Source of the DNA: Shewanella sp. VB17
GTDB lineage: Bacteria; Pseudomonadota; Gammaproteobacteria; Enterobacterales; Shewanellaceae
Assembly: GCF_013248905.1 (NCBI RefSeq)
Contig: NZ_JABRVS010000001.1
Coordinates: 2,356,001-2,420,000 of the forward strand
Reading direction: 5' to 3'
DNA length: 64,000 nucleotides
Part shown: one piece after another, positions 55,793 to 64,000 of the stretch
How the letters are laid out: the number at the start of each line of letters is the position of its first letter
How positions within the stretch are numbered: position 1 is the stretch's first letter
The notes under the pieces: generated by a model
What the model saw: only the letters and a program-made list of their open reading frames with translations
Databases searched by the model: none
What the model was told of the DNA's origin: nothing
Program-made: the position numbers and the translations under genes

Positions 55793-56218
55793 TTAATTGC
55801 GATTGACACCTTCTGGTAAAATTTCAACAATTTTCCATTTTTTATTGTTTCTGTGAAGTTTGATTGTACGGTCGTCAATCCAAGTCCGTCCGCCTTTAAG
55901 TCCATATATTTTAACAATAACATTGACATCGTCCGTAAATTTTCTGAAAAAGTCGATGTCGACTACTTCGACTTCCAGTGTGACATTCGTCATTGATAGA
56001 TTGAGAAAATGGCGCTGAACAGAGGAGGCAATATGGTAGTGTGCAATCACTTCTTTCATAGGCTCGTTCACATAAAGTTGTGCTTTTTTGATGTCTTTAT
56101 CTATGTAAATTGCAGTGAAAAAACCTAATGAAACATCTTCAGGCGTACGGTGTGCGGATTCTTGCCCACAGCCTAAAATGAAAAAAAAACAAAATATCGT
56201 GATAATTTTCATATGCAT
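55793..56218 (-). CDS. Small lipoprotein, DUF4878/NTF2-like
   Basis: This 141-residue lipoprotein has a lipobox (FILGC, Cys17) followed by Gly-Gln. The mature part (TPEDVSLGFFTAIYIDKDIKKAQLYV, then ending NNKKWKIVEILPEG) has the helix-sheet pattern of DUF4878/SnoaL-like domains. Its role is unknown. An ATG two codons downstream is an equally good start. It lies alone between the MITE side and pta. Confidence 0.65.
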   Translation of the reverse strand: MHMKIITIFCFFFILGCGQESAHRTPEDVSLGFFTAIYIDKDIKKAQLYVNEPMKEVIAHYHIASSVQRHFLNLSMTNVTLEVEVVDIDFFRKFTDDVNVIVKIYGLKGGRTWIDDRTIKLHRNNKKWKIVEILPEGVNRN

Positions 56219-56475
56219 GACACGCAGTGAATTTGAACTAAGTATCGCTAGTTAAACTGATATTGGCAAGAATATTTCAGTACTGCATATGTTTTTCTTG
56301 ACTACAAGTCAAAAATAGGTCATATCTGTTATGGATGAATGGTATTGTTATCCACAAAATCTGTGGACAAGTGTGTTGAAGATTTTACTGTCATTATTCA
56401 ACTTCATGATTATTAAGTATTTATTTTTGTGGTCAAAAAATGACGCATGTTAGTCATTATTATTTTTATTCAGTT

Positions 56476-56550
56476 TATATCCCCAAGCTACGTCAAGATG
56501 CTCCCTTCAGCGTCCTCATAAGATGTCTGAATTCAGACTCATGAGGACGT
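56476..56550. repeat. Interspersed palindromic repeat, copy 4
   Basis: It starts TATATCCCCAAGC followed by TACGTCAAGATGC, like the other copies. A perfect stem CGTCCTCAT (56511-56519) / ATGAGGACG (56541-56549) encloses the palindrome TCTGAATTCAGA (56526-56537). The inner sequence differs from copies 1 and 3, but the left block is the same family. Confidence 0.55.
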
Positions 56551-56555
56551 TTGAC

Positions 56556-56603
56556 ATCATCAACATAAAAAGTCAGTCAATGACAGATTTTTATGCTGAT
56601 GAT
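56556..56603. terminator. Terminator-like hairpin after pta
   Basis: ATCATCAACATAAAAA (56556-56571) pairs with TTTTTATGCTGATGAT (56588-56603) at 15 of 16 positions around a 16-base loop. It starts eight bases after the pta stop on the minus strand; its T-run forms part of the stem. Confidence 0.65.
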
Positions 56604-56610
56604 AAAGACG

Positions 56611-58752
56611 TTATTTAATTTGTGAAGCTTGGATCGCCGTGAGAGCAATAGTGTAAACGATATCGTCAACTAACGCGCCCCGAGACAGATCGTTAACAGG
56701 CTTACGCATACCTTGAAGCATTGGGCCAATACTAATAAGATCTGCACTTCTCTGTACTGCTTTGTAAGTTGTATTCCCTGTGTTTAGATCTGGGAACACG
56801 AATACCGTTGCTTGGCCTGCAACTGGACTATTTGGCGCTTTAGATTGAGCAACGTTAGGCATGACAGCAGCATCATATTGAAGTGGCCCATCAATAATCA
56901 GATCGGGGCGCTTATCTTTAGCAATCCGTGTTGCTTCACGCACCTTATCAACGTCAGAACCGGTACCTGAGCTGCCGGTAGAGTAGCTGATCATAGCAAC
57001 ACGTGGCTCGATACCAAATGCGGCAGCTGAATCAGCAGATTGAATCGCAATATCAGCTAACTGTTCTGCATTTGGATCAGGATTAATGGCACAGTCACCA
57101 TAGACGAGTACTTGATCAGGCATTAACATAAAGAAAATAGAAGAAACAAGACTGGAACCCGGTGCGGTTTTTATTAATTGAAGCGGAGGACGAATCGTGT
57201 GAGCTGTCGTATTCACTGCCCCAGAAACAATGCCGTCGACTTCATTTTGCGCTAGCATCATGGTGCCTAATACCATGTTGTCACAAAGTTGTTCGCGAGC
57301 GACGACTTCTGTCAGGCCTTTATGTCGTCGCAGATCGAGCATAGGTTCAATGTAACGCTCACGTACAGAACTCGGTTCGATAATTTCAATACCTGCACCC
57401 AGTTTAACACCTTGTTGGACGGCAATACGTTCGATTTCATCACGGTTACCAAGTAGCACACATTTAGCGATACCTCGTTCAGCACAAATACTTGCCGCTT
57501 CAATGGTCCGTGAGTCATGCCCTTCAGGTAATACCACCGTTTTACATGCTGCACGGGCAAGTTCGGTTAACTTATACCTAAATGCTGGTGGAGAGAGTCG
57601 ATGTTCACGGGAAGAGTTCTTTGTGACGTTGGCAATCCAATGTTGATCGATATGACTGGAGACGTACTCTTGAACATCTTCAATACGTACCGCATCATCA
57701 ACAGGCACTTCATGATCGAAACGTTGAATGTTAAGTGATGTTTGCCAAGTATTTGTGTCAATCAAAAAGACAGGCAAGCCGGTCTCAAAAGCTTGTTTGC
57801 ACAGTGCCATTATCTCAGGCTCAGGCTCATAGCTTCCGGTAAGCAGTAGTGCTCCTATTTTCACACCGTTCATGGCTGCAAGACAGGCTGCCACAATCAC
57901 ATCTGAACGATCGCCAGAGGTCACTAATAGAGAGTCTGTCTTAATGTGGGTTACCATATTAGGGATACTACGTGCACAGAAAGTGACTTTGCGTAAACGG
58001 CGGGTGTTCATTTCACCGGTGTTGATGATGTTTGCATTAAGGTGCTTAGCCAGATCAGATGCTCGCGGTGCAACCAGATCTAAGTGGTAAGGTACACTTG
58101 CTAAGATCCGCAATGTACTATTACTTGGGAGTTGAAACAAGTTAGTCGTATCAGGACGTTGTACAGCGGCATGATCAAAGACCTCAGAAAGATCGGGGCG
58201 AGCACGACCTTCATCATCAACTGGGGCTCCTATTTTGTTGATCATGGCACCAATGATACGTTTATTCCTAACGCCTCCCCATGTGTTATGGGTGATTTCT
58301 AAGCGGTTCATTAGTGCGGTTGGTTGTTCGTTACCTGGCGTGGCAACAAAAATAATGTCTGCGTCGAGTGCTTTAGCAATGGCGTAGTTAATATCGCTTG
58401 AGAAAGGATGGTTTCTCGTTTGCACTAAGCCTTCAACAACTAGCGTTTCAGTATCATCAGTATGTTGTGTGGCACGATCAATGATCTGCTCCATTAACAC
58501 ATCGGTTTTATCAGTGCGAATGAGTGCTTCGGCGTGATCCATATCAAAAGGTGTTAATGGATTAACGGTTGGCGATTGACCTAAAATGGTTGTCGACCGT
58601 TCAGGTCCATTATCATGTGGACGTTGTTGTGCAATAGGCTTAAAGAAGCGAACTTTAACACCGTGGTGCTCAAAAGCTCGAACCAGCCCCAAACTGATTG
58701 AAGTAAGACCGACACCAGTGCCGATGGGAACGAGCATAATATTGCGAGACAT
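56611..58752 (-). CDS. pta: Phosphate acetyltransferase
   Basis: This 713-residue enzyme converts acetyl-CoA and phosphate to acetyl phosphate. It has the long three-domain form: an N-terminal P-loop-like domain (MLVPIGTGVGLTSISLGLVRAF), a DRTGG domain (about 220-340), and the catalytic PTA_PTB domain (from about 390, with VVLPEGHDSRTIEAA, VYGDCAINPDPNAEQLADIA and SYSTGSSGTGSDVDKV). E. coli Pta has 714 residues. The ATG at 58752 with AGAGG upstream is chosen over one at 58773. It lies 112 bases after ackA on the same strand, as in enterobacteria. Confidence 0.95.
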   Translation of the reverse strand: MSRNIMLVPIGTGVGLTSISLGLVRAFEHHGVKVRFFKPIAQQRPHDNGPERSTTILGQSPTVNPLTPFDMDHAEALIRTDKTDVLMEQIIDRATQHTDDTETLVVEGLVQTRNHPFSSDINYAIAKALDADIIFVATPGNEQPTALMNRLEITHNTWGGVRNKRIIGAMINKIGAPVDDEGRARPDLSEVFDHAAVQRPDTTNLFQLPSNSTLRILASVPYHLDLVAPRASDLAKHLNANIINTGEMNTRRLRKVTFCARSIPNMVTHIKTDSLLVTSGDRSDVIVAACLAAMNGVKIGALLLTGSYEPEPEIMALCKQAFETGLPVFLIDTNTWQTSLNIQRFDHEVPVDDAVRIEDVQEYVSSHIDQHWIANVTKNSSREHRLSPPAFRYKLTELARAACKTVVLPEGHDSRTIEAASICAERGIAKCVLLGNRDEIERIAVQQGVKLGAGIEIIEPSSVRERYIEPMLDLRRHKGLTEVVAREQLCDNMVLGTMMLAQNEVDGIVSGAVNTTAHTIRPPLQLIKTAPGSSLVSSIFFMLMPDQVLVYGDCAINPDPNAEQLADIAIQSADSAAAFGIEPRVAMISYSTGSSGTGSDVDKVREATRIAKDKRPDLIIDGPLQYDAAVMPNVAQSKAPNSPVAGQATVFVFPDLNTGNTTYKAVQRSADLISIGPMLQGMRKPVNDLSRGALVDDIVYTIALTAIQASQIK

Positions 58753-58864
58753 AAAAACCTCTGTTTTAAGCACAGACTGACTGAGTCACTCTACTGCTAA
58801 CTGTCTGTTACTAAATAATATAAATTGTATTCTTGAAATGGATAAGCGTTTTCAGTCCCAAGTA

Positions 58865-60061
58865 TTATTTAAGAAGACGCATAGCATCTTCTGCTATTAC
58901 CCATTCTTCATTGGTTGGAATGACCATGGCGATGGGACCGTTAGCAGTCGTGATCTTACCTTGCTTACCGAAACGTGCCGCTTTATTGCGTTCATCATCA
59001 ATGTCGAAGTTAAATATTTCGAGTAAATTAAGTACTTTTGCTCGAATAATGTCAGAATTTTCACCTATGCCTCCGGTAAACACAAGGGCATCTAAACGCC
59101 CTAATGGCACAGTATAAGATGCGATGTACTTAGCCAGACGGTAGCAGAAAATGTCTAAGGCTAATGTTGCGCCTTTATGACCTTCTTCGTACGCTTGTTC
59201 GATGCCGCGACAATCGCTAGTGAGTTCAGAAATCCCCAAAAGCCCACTTTGTTTATTCATCAGATTGTTAACTTGATCTAAGGTATAGCTTAGATGGTTA
59301 ACTAAATGATGGATAATTGATGGATCGATATCACCACAACGAGTTCCCATGACTAACCCTTCAAGTGGCGTCATTCCCATTGATGTGTCGACACTTTTAC
59401 CACCTTTAATAGCAGCGACTGAAGCCCCGTTACCTAAGTGAGCACAAATTATGTTGCAATCTTCAATTTTTTTGTCCATTGCTTTGGCGGCTTCACGACT
59501 AATGAATAAATGACTCGTGCCATGCATGCCGTAACGTCGGATGCTATTTTCTCGGTATAGTGTATAGGGAAGTGCGTAGATGAAAGCTTTCTCTGGCATC
59601 GTTTGATGAAAAGCCGTATCGAATACGGCAATTTGTGGTAATTCAGGAAAAGAGGCTTCTGCTGCGCGAATGCCGATTAAGTGAGCTGGATTATGAAGTG
59701 GAGCCAGTGCGGCACAATCTTCAATACCTTGTATTACCCTATTGTCGATAATCACTGATTGGGTGAATTTTTCACCGCCATGCACAACACGGTGTCCGAT
59801 GGCATGGATTTGTGCGGCAATGTTAGGATGAGCACTTAGAATGTGATTAACGATATATTCAATTGCTTCGCTATGTGCAGTGAATGCACCTAGGTTAGCA
59901 GTTTGCTTAATTCCATCCACTTTCCATTTGATTTTAGCATCTTCAAGGCCGAAACATTCAGCTAAGCCTGAGATTTTGTCGTCACCTGTTAAGGCGTCGA
60001 TAATCGCAAATTTTAGTGATGAGCTACCGCAGTTAAGAACTAATACCAGTTTATTTGACAT
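58865..60061 (-). CDS. ackA: Acetate kinase
   Basis: This 398-residue ASKHA-fold kinase converts acetyl phosphate and ADP to acetate and ATP. It has LVLNCGSSSLKFAI at the N-terminus, RVVHGGEKF, FDTAFHQTMP, RRYGMHGTSH, CAHLGNGASVAAI and VFTGGIGENS, all family hallmarks. The length matches E. coli AckA (400). It is the first gene of ackA-pta and divergent from yfbV. It acts with pta and pflB in fermentation. Confidence 0.96.
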   Translation of the reverse strand: MSNKLVLVLNCGSSSLKFAIIDALTGDDKISGLAECFGLEDAKIKWKVDGIKQTANLGAFTAHSEAIEYIVNHILSAHPNIAAQIHAIGHRVVHGGEKFTQSVIIDNRVIQGIEDCAALAPLHNPAHLIGIRAAEASFPELPQIAVFDTAFHQTMPEKAFIYALPYTLYRENSIRRYGMHGTSHLFISREAAKAMDKKIEDCNIICAHLGNGASVAAIKGGKSVDTSMGMTPLEGLVMGTRCGDIDPSIIHHLVNHLSYTLDQVNNLMNKQSGLLGISELTSDCRGIEQAYEEGHKGATLALDIFCYRLAKYIASYTVPLGRLDALVFTGGIGENSDIIRAKVLNLLEIFNFDIDDERNKAARFGKQGKITTANGPIAMVIPTNEEWVIAEDAMRLLK

Positions 60062-60254
60062 CTTTAAAACCTTTTACAATGTAGTGAACATTTGTCACTG
60101 TACAATAATGACTTTCTTGGTAAAAAATACCGAAGTCGTTAGAAATGCTCTGAGATCAGAGCGAAAATTGTTAACTTAGGCCTCACAATGCCTTGGGGCT
60201 CCATTTGACCTTGTGCTATGGTAGAAGCAGTATCACATTAAATTGGTGTAATTT

Positions 60255-60698
60255 TTGAGCATTCAAGTTTTCAAAATGCTAGGTCAGGGTCATCAATATA
60301 TGAGGACTTGGCCGATGGCCAGACAACTTAGTTTTTACTTTCCAGAATATCGCGTTATTCGTGCCACTCGGCTCGCTTTGCCAGTTATGCCTATTTTGGC
60401 TTTATTGGCTGCTGCGAGTCAGTTATCTATTCACGGCTGGGCATTTCTACCACAAGCCATTACATTAGCCTTGTTTTTTATTAGCTTGCCTATTCAAGGC
60501 TTGCTATGGCTAGGTTGGCGATCTCGTCACCCATTACCACTTACTTTACTGGGGTGGTGCGATACATTAACCGCTAAAATGATCGCAATGGGGATCCGTT
60601 GTCATCCCTTGGGACCTAAAGCATGTTATTTCGATATGGCGCTTATTTTAAAAGCGGCATTTGAATGCTTAGATGAACAATATTGGGAAGAACTTTAA
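60255..60698 (+). CDS. yfbV: UPF0208 membrane protein YfbV
   Basis: This 147-residue inner-membrane protein has two helices (about residues 42-60 and 65-88, around LPVMPILALLAAASQL and ALFFISLPIQGLLWLGWRS). It carries the YfbV family pattern GHQYMRTWP and YRVIRATRLALPVMP, with a C-terminal ILKAAFECLDEQYWEEL. The start is a TTG at 60255; the ATG at 60276 would give 140 residues. It is divergent from ackA, as in E. coli, where it has been linked to chromosome organisation around the terminus. Confidence 0.88.
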   Translation: MSIQVFKMLGQGHQYMRTWPMARQLSFYFPEYRVIRATRLALPVMPILALLAAASQLSIHGWAFLPQAITLALFFISLPIQGLLWLGWRSRHPLPLTLLGWCDTLTAKMIAMGIRCHPLGPKACYFDMALILKAAFECLDEQYWEEL

Positions 60699-60743
60699 TT
60701 GAGTATAGCTGGTTCGTTTTAATATTGGAGTATCTTAACATTA

Positions 60744-61484
60744 TTAGTAGATAGCGTTTAATCCCGCATTGATAAAGACGCGCTTTATTTGCTCCATTGT
60801 GTCAGTTGATGGGGGAGAAATTTGATCCAGTTCATATTTTTCACCTAAGGCTTCCCATTTATGCTTACCTAGTTCGTGATAAGGGAGCAGTTCTATCTTT
60901 TCTACATTGGCCATAGGCTTAAGAAAATCAGCGAGCTTTTTTGCTGAGGCAATATCGTCTGTGTATCCTTCAACAATAACATAACGTATCCAGGTTTTTT
61001 GTTGGCGTTGGTGTAAGTATTCTGCAAATTGTAAGGTACGATGATTACTGACCTTTGTAAGGTCGATATGTCGTTGATCATCGATATGTTTTATGTCAAG
61101 GAGGATCAGATCAGTATTATCGAGCAGCTCATCTATGTCGTGTGTATATTTTCTGACAAACCCATTAGTGTCTAAACAGGTATGAATACCTTCTTTTCTA
61201 CATGCTTGAAAAAGAGCTGAGATAAAGGGGGCTTGGAGTATGGCCTCACCGCCGCTAGCAGTCACTCCTCCGCCATTGGCTTGATAAAAAGGGCGGTAGC
61301 TAACAATTTGAGACATGAGTGTGTCGACATCAATTTCTGTACCACTGTGAAGATCCCAAGTGTCACGGTTGTGACAGTATTGGCAACGCATTAAACAGCC
61401 TTGCATGAAAGTGACAAATCGGATACCTGGCCCATCTACGGTGCCGAAGGATTCCAATGAGTGGATACGACCTGTTACTGCCAT
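60744..61484 (-). CDS. pflA: Pyruvate formate-lyase activating enzyme
   Basis: This 246-residue radical-SAM enzyme places the glycyl radical on PflB under anaerobic conditions. The 4Fe-4S motif CxxxCxxC is Cys30, Cys34 and Cys37 in MQGCLMRCQYCHNRDTWD. GGGVTASGGEAILQAPF (SAM-binding GGE) and the C-terminal ELLPYHELGKHKWEALGEKY follow. E. coli PflA has 246 residues. It lies downstream of pflB on the same strand, separated by 161 bases with a hairpin. Confidence 0.95.
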   Translation of the reverse strand: MAVTGRIHSLESFGTVDGPGIRFVTFMQGCLMRCQYCHNRDTWDLHSGTEIDVDTLMSQIVSYRPFYQANGGGVTASGGEAILQAPFISALFQACRKEGIHTCLDTNGFVRKYTHDIDELLDNTDLILLDIKHIDDQRHIDLTKVSNHRTLQFAEYLHQRQQKTWIRYVIVEGYTDDIASAKKLADFLKPMANVEKIELLPYHELGKHKWEALGEKYELDQISPPSTDTMEQIKRVFINAGLNAIY

Positions 61485-61523
61485 GATAACTCCCTATGTA
61501 TCTGTTCTGTTTTAAAAATAAAT

Positions 61524-61575
61524 ATACCCAAACAGTGAAATGATGCAGTATTTGCCGCGATCACTGTTTGGGTAT
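61524..61575. terminator. Long hairpin between pflB and pflA (repeat-related)
   Basis: ATACCCAAACAGTGA (61524-61538) and TCACTGTTTGGGTAT (61561-61575) form a perfect 15-bp stem with a 22-base loop. The ends ATACCCAA/TTGGGTAT match those of the interspersed repeat family, so this may be a member of it. On the minus strand it lies between pflB and pflA and could lower the relative level of pflA. Confidence 0.65.
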
Positions 61576-61645
61576 TGGCTATACACTCTGCGTATCGTGT
61601 AGTGTTAGCTTTTTATTTGCCTTTATCGTTCAAAATGAGTGACGT

Positions 61646-63928
61646 TTACATACTGGTAGTAAAGGTACGAGTGATAACATCTTGCTGCTGTTCTGGAGTC
61701 AGTGCGTTGAAACGAACGGCATAACCAGATACACGAATAGTGAGCTGAGGATATTTATCTGGATTCACTACAGCATCTTCAAGCATTTCACGATTCATCA
61801 CATTGATGTTTAAATGTTGACCGCCTTCGCGGTTTTCGTTATGTGCGAAATAACCGTCCATCAGTGCTGCTAAGTTTGCACGTCGACCATCTTCATCTTT
61901 ACCAAGTGCCTTTGGCACAATAGAAAAAGTATAAGAGATGCCGTCTTGGGCGTGAGCAAAGGGAAGCTTAGCAACAGAAGTAAGTGATGCAATGGCGCCA
62001 TTTTCATCACGTCCATGCATGGGGTTTGCACCCGGAGCAAAGGGTGCGCCTGCTGGACGCCCATCTGGTGTTGTGCCTGTTTTCTTACCATACACGACAT
62101 TAGATGTAATGGTTAAAATAGACTGAGTTGGTATCGCATTACGGTACATTTTCATATCGCGTATTTTAGCCATAAAACGTTCTACAAGCTCAATAGCTAA
62201 ATCATCAACGCGTGCATCGTTGTTACCAAATTTAGGATAGTCACCTTGGATGTCGAAATCGACAGCAATGCCATGTTCATCACGTATGGGTTTTACTTGT
62301 GCAAATTTGATGGCAGAAAGTGAATCAGCCGCGATAGATAGACCTGCAATACCACAGGCCATTGTACGACGTACATCACGATCATGGAGTGCCATAAGGG
62401 CGGCTTCATAAGAATATTTATCGTGCATGAAGTGAATAGCATTCAATGCGGTCACATATTGTATCGCTAACCAATCCATCATACTGTCTAAGCGAGTCAT
62501 GACATCGTCAAAATCTAATACTTCAGAGGTAATTGCTGTAGATTTAGGGCCTATTTGAATTTTAAGCTTTTCATCGACACCGCCATTGATGGCATAAAGC
62601 ATCGTTTTTGCTAAATTTGCACGAGCACCGAAAAATTGCATATGTTTGCCGACAACCATAGGACTCACACAGCATGCAATCGCATAGTCATCAGAGCTAA
62701 AGTCAGGACGCATTAAATCATCGTTTTCATATTGAATTGAGCTAGTGTCGATAGACACTTTCGCACAGTATTTTTTAAACGTTAATGGTAATTTTTCAGA
62801 CCATAATACGGTAATGTTCGGCTCTGGACTAGGCCCCATGTTATACAGTGTGTGTAAAAATCGAAAGCTAGATTTAGTGACTAAAGTACGGCCATCGAGT
62901 CCCATTCCCGCAATAGATTCAGTTGCCCAGATAGGATCACCAGAGAATAGCTCATCGTATTCAGGAGTGCGTAAAAAACGAACCATTCGCAGCTTCATGA
63001 CGAAATGATCAACCATTTCCTGGGCTTGTTGTTCTGTTAACACCCCATTTTTAATGTCTCGTTCGATATAGATGTCCAAAAAGCTCGATGTACGCCCAAG
63101 TGACATGGCCGCGCCATTTTGGCTCTTAACTGCTGCGAGATAACCGAAGTAAGTCCACTGAATGGCTTCTTGTGCATTAGTTGCAGGTAGAGAAATGTCA
63201 AAACCATAGCTTGTCGCCATGACCTTCATTTGGCCTAGCGCTCGATGTTGCTCAGCAATTTCTTCACGAAGTTGCATTGTGTAAGATAAATCTTTACCTG
63301 TTTCTAAGTCTGGTTGCAGTGAAGTAAACTGAGCTAATTTATCATCGATTAAATAATCTATTCCGTAAAGGGCGATACGGCGATAATCACCAATGATCCG
63401 ACCACGGCCGTAAGCATCAGGCAAGCCAGTTAAAATACCGGATTTACGGCAACCCATGATTTCAGGTGTGTAAATATCGAAAACACCTTGATTGTGGGTT
63501 TTACGCAGTTCTGAATATAGATATTTAATTTTAGGGCTGAGCTGTCGGTTGTAAGCTTTACACGAGCTTTCAACCATGCGAATTCCGCCATTGGGCAACA
63601 TTGCGCGTTTAAGTGGTGCTTCAGTTTGCAGGCCAACAATGGTCTCAAGACTTTGCTCTATGTAGCCAGCTTGATGTGAAGTAATGGTCGATACTGTTTC
63701 GGTGTCGAAATCTACAGGGGCATGAGTCGTATTTTCTTGCTTTACTCCAACCATGACCTTGTCCCAAAGTTGAGTGGTGGCAAGAGTGGCTGGTGTTAAA
63801 AAAGACTCATCACCGTCATAAGGGGTATAATTAGTTTGAATAAAGTCACGAATATTGACTTCATTTTCCCATTGGCCATAAACAAAGTCTTTCCACGCAT
63901 TAGCAAATGGCTTAGTTTTTTCGATCAT
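61646..63928 (-). CDS. pflB: Formate C-acetyltransferase (pyruvate formate-lyase)
   Basis: This 760-residue glycyl-radical enzyme cleaves pyruvate with CoA to acetyl-CoA and formate. The radical Gly is Gly735 in TIRVSGYAVRFNALT, and the active-site Cys pair is in DDYAIACCVSPM (near residue 420). The N-terminus (FANAWKDFVYGQWENEVNIRDFI) and length match E. coli PflB (760). It heads the pflB-pflA pair. No formate channel gene (focA) is seen before the window ends. Confidence 0.97.
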   Translation of the reverse strand: MIEKTKPFANAWKDFVYGQWENEVNIRDFIQTNYTPYDGDESFLTPATLATTQLWDKVMVGVKQENTTHAPVDFDTETVSTITSHQAGYIEQSLETIVGLQTEAPLKRAMLPNGGIRMVESSCKAYNRQLSPKIKYLYSELRKTHNQGVFDIYTPEIMGCRKSGILTGLPDAYGRGRIIGDYRRIALYGIDYLIDDKLAQFTSLQPDLETGKDLSYTMQLREEIAEQHRALGQMKVMATSYGFDISLPATNAQEAIQWTYFGYLAAVKSQNGAAMSLGRTSSFLDIYIERDIKNGVLTEQQAQEMVDHFVMKLRMVRFLRTPEYDELFSGDPIWATESIAGMGLDGRTLVTKSSFRFLHTLYNMGPSPEPNITVLWSEKLPLTFKKYCAKVSIDTSSIQYENDDLMRPDFSSDDYAIACCVSPMVVGKHMQFFGARANLAKTMLYAINGGVDEKLKIQIGPKSTAITSEVLDFDDVMTRLDSMMDWLAIQYVTALNAIHFMHDKYSYEAALMALHDRDVRRTMACGIAGLSIAADSLSAIKFAQVKPIRDEHGIAVDFDIQGDYPKFGNNDARVDDLAIELVERFMAKIRDMKMYRNAIPTQSILTITSNVVYGKKTGTTPDGRPAGAPFAPGANPMHGRDENGAIASLTSVAKLPFAHAQDGISYTFSIVPKALGKDEDGRRANLAALMDGYFAHNENREGGQHLNINVMNREMLEDAVVNPDKYPQLTIRVSGYAVRFNALTPEQQQDVITRTFTTSM

Positions 63929-64000
63929 AGTACAAATACCTTTTAGTTGAGATACGTGTTATTGGTTATTGATGTCAGTAGTAAAACGTAATGACATCGA
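63929..64000. promoter_or_regulatory. Upstream region of pflB (cut by window edge)
   Basis: Only 72 bases are visible. They must contain at least part of the pflB leader, but no complete FNR-type (TTGAT-N4-ATCAA) site is present in the visible part. Confidence 0.3.

Larger units (their letters stand above)
56219..56610. other. Intergenic region after pta with repeat and terminator
   Basis: It holds a palindromic repeat copy (56476-56550) and a long hairpin at 56556-56603 that probably ends pta transcription. The stretch 56219-56470 is AT-rich, with the promoter of the small lipoprotein expected near its left end. No gene seen. Confidence 0.5.

Noticed and set aside
55708..55929. A 73-residue minus-strand frame
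   Set aside because: It overlaps the lipoprotein gene at 55793-56218 in another frame and lacks its own start signal.
57162..57344. Short frames within pta, ackA and pflB on either strand
   Set aside because: Shadows of strongly conserved genes.
1..64000. tRNA, rRNA, CRISPR arrays and intact transposases
   Set aside because: None recognised by eye: no direct-repeat/spacer array, no rRNA-like conserved blocks, and no transposase-like protein.

Overview
The window looks like a chromosomal segment of a Shewanella-like marine gammaproteobacterium of moderate-to-low GC. This rests on three things: an ExeM-type extracellular nuclease, an alteromonad-style set of lipoprotein hydrolases, and enteric-like conserved blocks (tesA/ybbA/ybbP, folX/yfcH, yfbV/ackA/pta, pflB/pflA, ydbH/ynbE/ydbL). 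The genus is an inference. No rRNA, tRNA, CRISPR array or intact insertion sequence was recognised.

Layout. 0-6 kb: end of a membrane-protein gene, then a five-gene ABC export operon with an ATPase, three different HlyD-type adaptors and one MacB-like permease. 6-14.4 kb: ExeM-type nuclease, ydbH-ynbE-ydbL (phospholipid transport to the outer membrane) and a hexose-6-phosphate mutarotase. 14.7-19.4 kb: acyl-CoA dehydrogenase, chemoreceptor, DUF938 methyltransferase. 19.9-21.5 kb: an unrecognised module (XRE regulator, overlapping 76-aa protein, multi-pass membrane protein) next to a small gene with a probable frameshift. 21.8-30.9 kb: cpdB, dcp, ggt, a FemAB/GNAT-like protein and a LysE-family exporter. 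31.2-34.8 kb: a two-gene operon of a lipoprotein and a secreted HEAT-repeat protein whose layout resembles vitellogenin-type lipid carriers. 34.9-35.9 kb: an RsgA-type GTPase gene split by a frameshift in a G6 run.

36-43.3 kb is an accessory region: about 119-bp direct repeats, two nearly identical attC-like sites bounding a LysE-family cassette, a fragment of 4-hydroxyphenylpyruvate dioxygenase, a higher-GC AraC/MFS divergent pair, and an atypical fatty-acid desaturase. It abuts an isolated sctRSTU block, the core export gate of a non-flagellar type III secretion system, with no other T3SS genes in the window.

46.2-55 kb returns to housekeeping functions: DUF481 outer-membrane protein, tesA with divergent ybbA-ybbP, yfcH, folX, an AI-2E family permease and a SAM-dependent methyltransferase. 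At 55.3 kb is a 260-bp element with perfect 16-bp terminal inverted repeats (MITE-like). 56.6-64 kb carries the mixed-acid fermentation genes: pflB and pflA cleave pyruvate to formate and acetyl-CoA, and pta and ackA convert acetyl-CoA to acetate with ATP formation; yfbV is divergent from ackA.

Several intergenic spaces carry members of a palindromic repeat family that begins TATACCCAAG. The most notable features are the attC-like cassette, the orphan T3SS gate, the lipoprotein/vitellogenin-like pair, the three-adaptor exporter, the MITE and two homopolymer frameshifts.
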